From NCBI GenBank assembly GCA_009617715.1, contig VTFK01000211.1:620001-684000 (forward strand): a stretch of DNA of 64,000 bases, read 5' to 3'. Below the pieces are notes generated by a model, which saw nothing but the letters and a program-made list of their open reading frames with translations, did not search any database and was not told where the DNA came from. Shown here piece after piece: positions 59,158 through 64,000 of the stretch (within the stretch, counting starts at the first letter, position 1; each line of letters starts with the position of its first letter). The position numbers and the translations under genes are program-made. The DNA comes from Plectrocnemia conspersa (lineage: Eukaryota; Arthropoda; Insecta; Trichoptera; Polycentropodidae).

Positions 59158-61235
59158 TTATATGTTGATTATATCATATTGTACCTAAATTTTGCAATTC
59201 TCTTGCCAAAAAGATATGATAATCTAACCTAAATGTGAGAAATTTCCACTATTGTTTCCCTATAATTTATTTAATTAATTTAAATGAGATGAATTTCCCA
59301 CTGAAAATAACTTCTAGATTAATAATAAATAATGTTTAAGAATAATATCGGGCACTTTGAAAAAATAAAAGTTTCCAGATTTTCTTTATTTTCAACTATT
59401 TTAATAACGAATAATGAACGATAAAATATGTTATTATATTCCTAATTAAATGTTTTAAACTTTAAATCAGTACAAGGTACATTTAATTATTTCTACTGCC
59501 GATAAGTCTATAATTCGGAATGCTCAAAAAAATATTAGCATAATAAATTAATATTTTTGATCAAACATTATTCGTGTTGCCTTAAAGATATAAAAAAGTC
59601 AATACCAGTCATTGAAAAAGTCCACAGCTGCACAATATTAACTCGGAAACATGAATAAGTTCTGGAATTTCGGCAATAATATTTTTTTTCCTTATTAATT
59701 TGCATGTTGGCTATCATTTGTTATAGCTATGTTGTTATAAATAATTTAATGATAAAATGACCAATTTTTCAAAACAAAAAGGGAATAATTATACTAGATA
59801 ATGCAGAAATTTCAATGGTTTTTGGCATATATTTTTAATTACTAATATTATTTCCATAAATATTATATTTATATATTCTATTAGTAAAAGGTTACAATGT
59901 TTTTTGTTGTTGTGTCTATTAGCATTTTTGTGTATATTCTTAAATATATAGAGATGAAAAGGGGACAATCAGGCTGTAGATAATTTTGTTAATTACTATT
60001 ATTATTTCATTTACATTTTATGCAAACCAGTAGTGAAAGGTTACACATATGTTATAATGGTTATTAGTTATTGTGTCTAACAGCATTTTTGTGTATATTT
60101 TGGAATACAGGTATAGCACAAAATTTTAATTTAAATTAAGAAAAAATATAAAAATTTTTGACATGCTAGAATATTTTAAATATATAAAGTTTTTTCATAT
60201 AATTTTCCGTCAAAATAAAACCTTAATTTAATTTTGCGGTCCAGCCGTCTGCCCTATTCGAACATCGTGTCTTTTGTCAACGGGTTAACAAGACACTCAA
60301 AAATCATTACTGATTTAATTTTTAAAATTGTTAGTATAGCCCAAGATACATTGCACATATTTTAATATTTTAAAGCTGGTTGTATTTTATTAATAATAGT
60401 TATAGATTTAAAATCGTTTTTTTACAAACTTACTATATATGTTACTTTGTAATGATTTAATTAAATTAATTATTGTGGCAAAATGTTCAATGAATTATTG
60501 TGGCAAAAATGTATTATCTAATTGAATATCAGCGAAATTAAGTCAAAGTCACATTAAGTCAAAAAATAATAATATAATTTTGTGAAAATAATACTGAATC
60601 AATTTTTATGTGATTATATTTTACTACTTTGAGGAAACATAATTACAATATTAAGCTCTAAACCCAGATTAAAATGTATTTAAGATGTACAATGTTTATT
60701 CATAATCAATATTTAATCAACGAACCATATAAATAAGTACAAAAACAAAAAAAACAGCGTATAATTTTATGCATGAATCAAATAATTGCATCCTTGTAAA
60801 AAAGTTATCTTAGTAAATGTTGCTTAAACATATTTGACGTTACACAATGTTTAAAGCAACTTTTATAAAAAAAATTAGACATGTTTCTAAAAATATAATT
60901 ACACTAAAGATTTTCTCTATATTACTATAATAACAAAAAATACGATGTTGCAATAAAATAATAAGCATTTTTGAACAGAGTTTTAATACTAACTAAACAT
61001 ATATACATATATCTCTATATTTTACAATTCAAATCTTTTATAAATTATAGAAAAACAATCAAAAATATTTTGTCAAAGCATACTTGTTATTGTTAAAAAA
61101 CTAATGATATTAATCAATAGTCTTTGAAATAACTGTGTATCAAATGTATGTAATATATCAAGCTTTATTTTATTAGTGGCTAGAAGTTTAAATTTTATAC
61201 AACCCTAGAATTTAAATAGATCTTGAGTCTGTATG
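59158..61235. other. AT-rich stretch, nothing recognised
   Basis: Two similar short stretches (GGTTACAATG/GGTTACACAT followed by GTTATTGTGTCTA-like and AGCATTTTTGTGTATATT, near 59890-59940 and 60050-60100) suggest a small local duplication. Otherwise nothing. Confidence 0.45.
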
Positions 61236-61239
61236 AAAT

Positions 61240-61670
61240 TTGATGCATTTCTTAATCTTGCATCAAATTGCAGTCTTATCTAAAAACATATTTAATGATC
61301 ATAAATTTCCACAATCGGCCATATCAGAAACCATTATCCACACATCCACCACGCCGGTGATAAAATATGTAGGTGGCAAACAAGCTAACCAAACATTTCA
61401 ACGCCATAAAAACATCACGCGTTGGATTTCGGTGGAATTTCTCAAATTCGCACCGTTCCGAAAGCTCTCGCACACATATTTATCAAGCTCAAACTTCAAT
61501 TTGATTTATATCCGACGCACCATAAATCCCGTTCGAGCACAAAACGTAAAGCACAACCATTCAAGGCCCAGCAACGCATTTGCCTAATTATATAACGCGC
61601 ATGACTCACGAGGGGATCGATCTGATATCGAAATCTGTCCGAACCGGTCCGGACGACTTAGGTGAGAAAA
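61240..61670. other. GC-richer non-coding island, candidate regulatory element
   Basis: Contains Hox-like CCATAAAAAC and CCATAAATCCC and CpG words. A 115-codon ORF (61240-61587) has no recognisable domain and mixed composition; I treat it as non-coding with low certainty. Confidence 0.3.
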
Positions 61671-61849
61671 AAATACATATTTTTTATAACTCACCATATG
61701 TAGGAAGTTTGTCGACAAAGAATACGTTGTATTGAGATCATCTGATATTTTTTTAATAGGATCATATAATCATGATAGATTAGCACGCATTAATTATTTA
61801 ATTACTGTCTAAAAAATATTTATTTATTTATTGTAAATCAGTGACATAT

Positions 61850-62070
61850 TTCTTGCAATCAATAGATTGTAATCTTAATTTTTATTTGAATTACTCATCG
61901 GTGAGATTATGAAAATCTATGAAAACCTGATGAATCAGAATAATCGCTAATTCCGATTTTCTAGACACGAAACAAATTAAAAAACGCTAGAGTCAAAATG
62001 GAAATCGAAACCTGGTCTTTAAGGTGTTAGTCACTTATTTCTACCACTGGTCTATCATGTTGTTAAAAAT
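61850..62070 (-). mobile_element. tRNA-derived SINE (family A), copy 3
   Basis: Starts CTTGCAATCAATAGATTG on the plus strand and ends with CCACTGGTCTATCATGTTG, matching the tail and head of copies 1 and 2. CATCGGTGAGATTATGAAAA parallels CATTCGTGAGATTAGGAAAA of copy 1. The B-box region GAAACCTGGTCTT is decayed. Confidence 0.7.
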
Positions 62071-62074
62071 ATAA

Positions 62075-62830
62075 ATTTCATAATAGTTTTGATAACTAAT
62101 TATGATCATTGCTTTCTGAATTAATTAGATATAATTCGATTTATATATTATTTATTTTCTTGGTTCGAGTTACATATACGTAGAATATTTTAATAACATT
62201 CTTGTATTATAGTGATTTCTATTTAATATACATATGTATACGTATATTTCGTTTTCACCTTTTATTACACCAAAATTATTTTTACTCAATTTATAGAAAA
62301 TCATTTTAATGACAAGAGTTTTTACGCAGTGCATAATCAGTCTTTAAATATTCAATTATTATAATACATAAGCACTTTCCTCGTTGAATGTTTGTTTGTT
62401 AAACCGAACTTATTTTTTTTGTTAGAAATAGTAAAATATCATAAAGCATTTTATCAATCAATATTACACACTGTATATCCGCGTTTATTTCGAGAACGAA
62501 TTGTTCAATTTTTAAGCGGCTTTCTCCATTGTAGAGTAAAACATTCCGAGAAGGTTATTATTATAGAATTACTAATACTTCATTACTTAGCTGCGCCAGG
62601 GATTTGGATAGCATTAACTTTAATTTTTTTGTGTTTTGACAGTTAATAGATATTTTAAAGCTCCAAAAATTATGATGTAAGTGACGTTGCGAGCTGAAAA
62701 TGTTGGGTTTATTTAAAATTTACAGAGATATAAATATCCTATAAATTATTGTTAATATTGAATGTGTAACCTTATTTTTAATATAGCATAATCGATTTGC
62801 TCGTATGAATCCATACAGAAATAATTAAAT
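62075..62830. other. AT-rich stretch, nothing recognised
   Basis: An 84-codon hydrophobic ORF (62392-62646) is present but lacks any family signature and is AT-rich; not called as a gene. Confidence 0.4.
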
Positions 62831-62834
62831 TAAT

Positions 62835-63050
62835 ATGAGTAAAGCCTAATTAAATTTTTTAAGCATAAAATAAAATTTCAGAAAATATGTAATAATAACG
62901 GTGGCTTATTTTCATATTTATTTGTATCATAGAAAAGGTTAAGTCGTACCTATTTTTATTTATTCAAAATATTTTACGATGTTAAAAAATATATAAAATG
63001 CCATTTTTGCCATGAGGTCCGGAATCATTGTTTTTCCAGGGCCTGGGTTG
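62835..63050 (-). mobile_element. Foldback repeat family, copy 5 (5' end only, inverted)
   Basis: The reverse complement gives CCCAGGCCCTGGAAAAACAA, then TGATTCCGGACCTCATGGCA, then ACAAATAAATAT, GCCACCGTT and TTTAATTAGGC, matching the first 210 bases of copy 3. The rest of the element is missing. Confidence 0.75.
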
Positions 63051-63335
63051 CACGTGAAAGCATATTGGCTTTTATTGGTGGTTTTTATTTGTCTACGTTT
63101 GAAGTAGCGTATAAATAATATCATATAATATTTTTTAAAGTAAATGAAAATTTTATCTATTTTTCATATTTAATGCATACAATATACATAATTAATAAAC
63201 ATAGATAACACTTGATAAACCACTAATTTACAAAATTTCACTATCTAGCTGTAACGAGATTTTTTATAGTGTTGTTAAGTCAAATGATCTTTTTTTTCTG
63301 TAATCACTGGTAATGAACTCAATTTTATTTTACCT
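63051..63335. other. AT-rich stretch, nothing recognised
   Basis: No supportable feature. Confidence 0.4.
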
Positions 63336-63339
63336 TTAT

Positions 63340-63935
63340 CCACTTGAATTGTACAAAAAAACATCGTTCCGCTCTGTGGGAAGAACGGAAAAAAGTCGAA
63401 AATGTTTATTAGCCACAGTATTTGTGCACTTGTATTTTGACAGCGAGCAACGTTGCCGTACCGTTACTTAGTAGCTTTCTCTTTCTCTCTCATCTGAAGC
63501 TCGGTCACTCCTGCACAGCATCCGAGTCATTCTCTTTCCCACTGTCGTCTCTCGGCCAAGAGAGACAGACGGCTACGCTCATTATCGGCACCGGTGTTTG
63601 TAAACAGAACGAAATTTATTTATTGGCTATTTAGCTAAGTTCTCTCGTAGGGGTAGCTTTTGAAAAATGTTGTGATTTATGTTGGTATATTGAAATTTCG
63701 TGCCGCAAAGCGGAAGTTTTCAGATAAAGGATGATTCCAAATTTCGGGGTTGTTTGCTCGCGTTTGTAGGTGGGTTGTATGAATGCATGTAGACTTCGTT
63801 TATTGTTATCGGTCCCCTTTGTACACGGATATGCGAAGGAGGGATGAAAACAAATAACAATGCATTTGTATGCTCGCAATGGGATTCTGGCGTTTCAGTG
63901 ATTTATATTTATGGCGAATACTTTCTGCAGATAAA
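63340..63935. other. GC-richer island with pyrimidine-rich CT run; candidate regulatory element
   Basis: Contains TTTCTCTTTCTCTCTCATCT (63477-63496) and GGCCAAGAGAGACAGACGG: GAGA-factor-like CT/GA words on both strands. Two ORFs (63422-63634 plus, 63631-63879 minus) show no domain. Confidence 0.3.
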
Positions 63936-64000
63936 ATTGCATATGCATGAGTTATTGTGTCGATTTCACGCGGATGAAATTAATCCATCAATTATTTTAG

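Noticed and set aside
61240..61587. 115-codon ORF
   Set aside because: No family signature; sits in a candidate non-coding island. Rejection is not firm.
62392..62646. 84-codon hydrophobic ORF
   Set aside because: AT-rich composition gives hydrophobic codons; no start context, domain or partner exon.

Overview
The window is non-prokaryotic: very AT-rich DNA with long stop-filled stretches, scattered insect-type transposable-element fossils, tRNA-derived SINEs, microsatellites and a single convincing protein-coding exon. There are no operons, ribosome-binding sites, intact rRNA or tRNA genes, or CRISPR arrays. The mix of Jockey-like LINE fossils, hAT, Tc1/mariner-like and pogo/Tigger-like DNA elements and CpG-containing islands in an AT-rich background points to an arthropod, most likely an insect. 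I cannot name the order or species. The simplest reading is a piece of very large introns, or an intergenic regulatory domain, around one exon at 32318-32931.

Layout. 1-1535: degenerate tandem repeats ending in an (AT)n tract. 1560-2230: GC-richer island. 3005-3840: dead Jockey-like reverse transcriptase (+). 4990-5560: pogo/Tigger-like transposase fossil (-). 6300-7570: two GC-richer islands. 8796-8893: 98-bp hAT-type MITE with a perfect 8-bp target duplication. 12013-12810: Tc1/mariner-like TIR element. 13460-14080 and 16560-17060: islands. 15316-15472: long (AT)n. 19130-19530 and 30140-30500: an old duplicated segment. 21001-21825: first large copy of a foldback repeat family. 22880-23700: second pogo/Tigger-like fossil. 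25620-26000: unexplained coding-like island. 28596-28868: SINE.

32318-32931: coding exon (Ala/Pro/His/Gln-rich, polyQ, PPPY). Directly behind it lies a 3.4-kb degenerate tandem array (33050-36480), interrupted by a MITE-foldback-MITE composite. 40.7-41.8 kb: cluster of tRNA-derived repeats, including a tail-to-tail SINE pair with a perfect 19-bp hairpin. 42.67-43.96 kb: small MITE cluster. 47344-48425, 58247-59157 and 62835-63050: further foldback copies. 49.9-50.8 kb: unidentified coding fossil. 55.49-56.35 kb: second Jockey-like reverse transcriptase (-). Non-coding islands near 45, 51.5, 54.3, 56.5, 57.7, 61.4 and 63.6 kb are the best candidates for conserved regulatory elements.

No multi-gene pathway is visible. 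The most unusual structure is the foldback family (six copies or fragments), which carries a 200-230-bp internal palindrome and a motif used three times per element. Similarity judgements were made by eye; no alignment, RNA-folding or database search was run.
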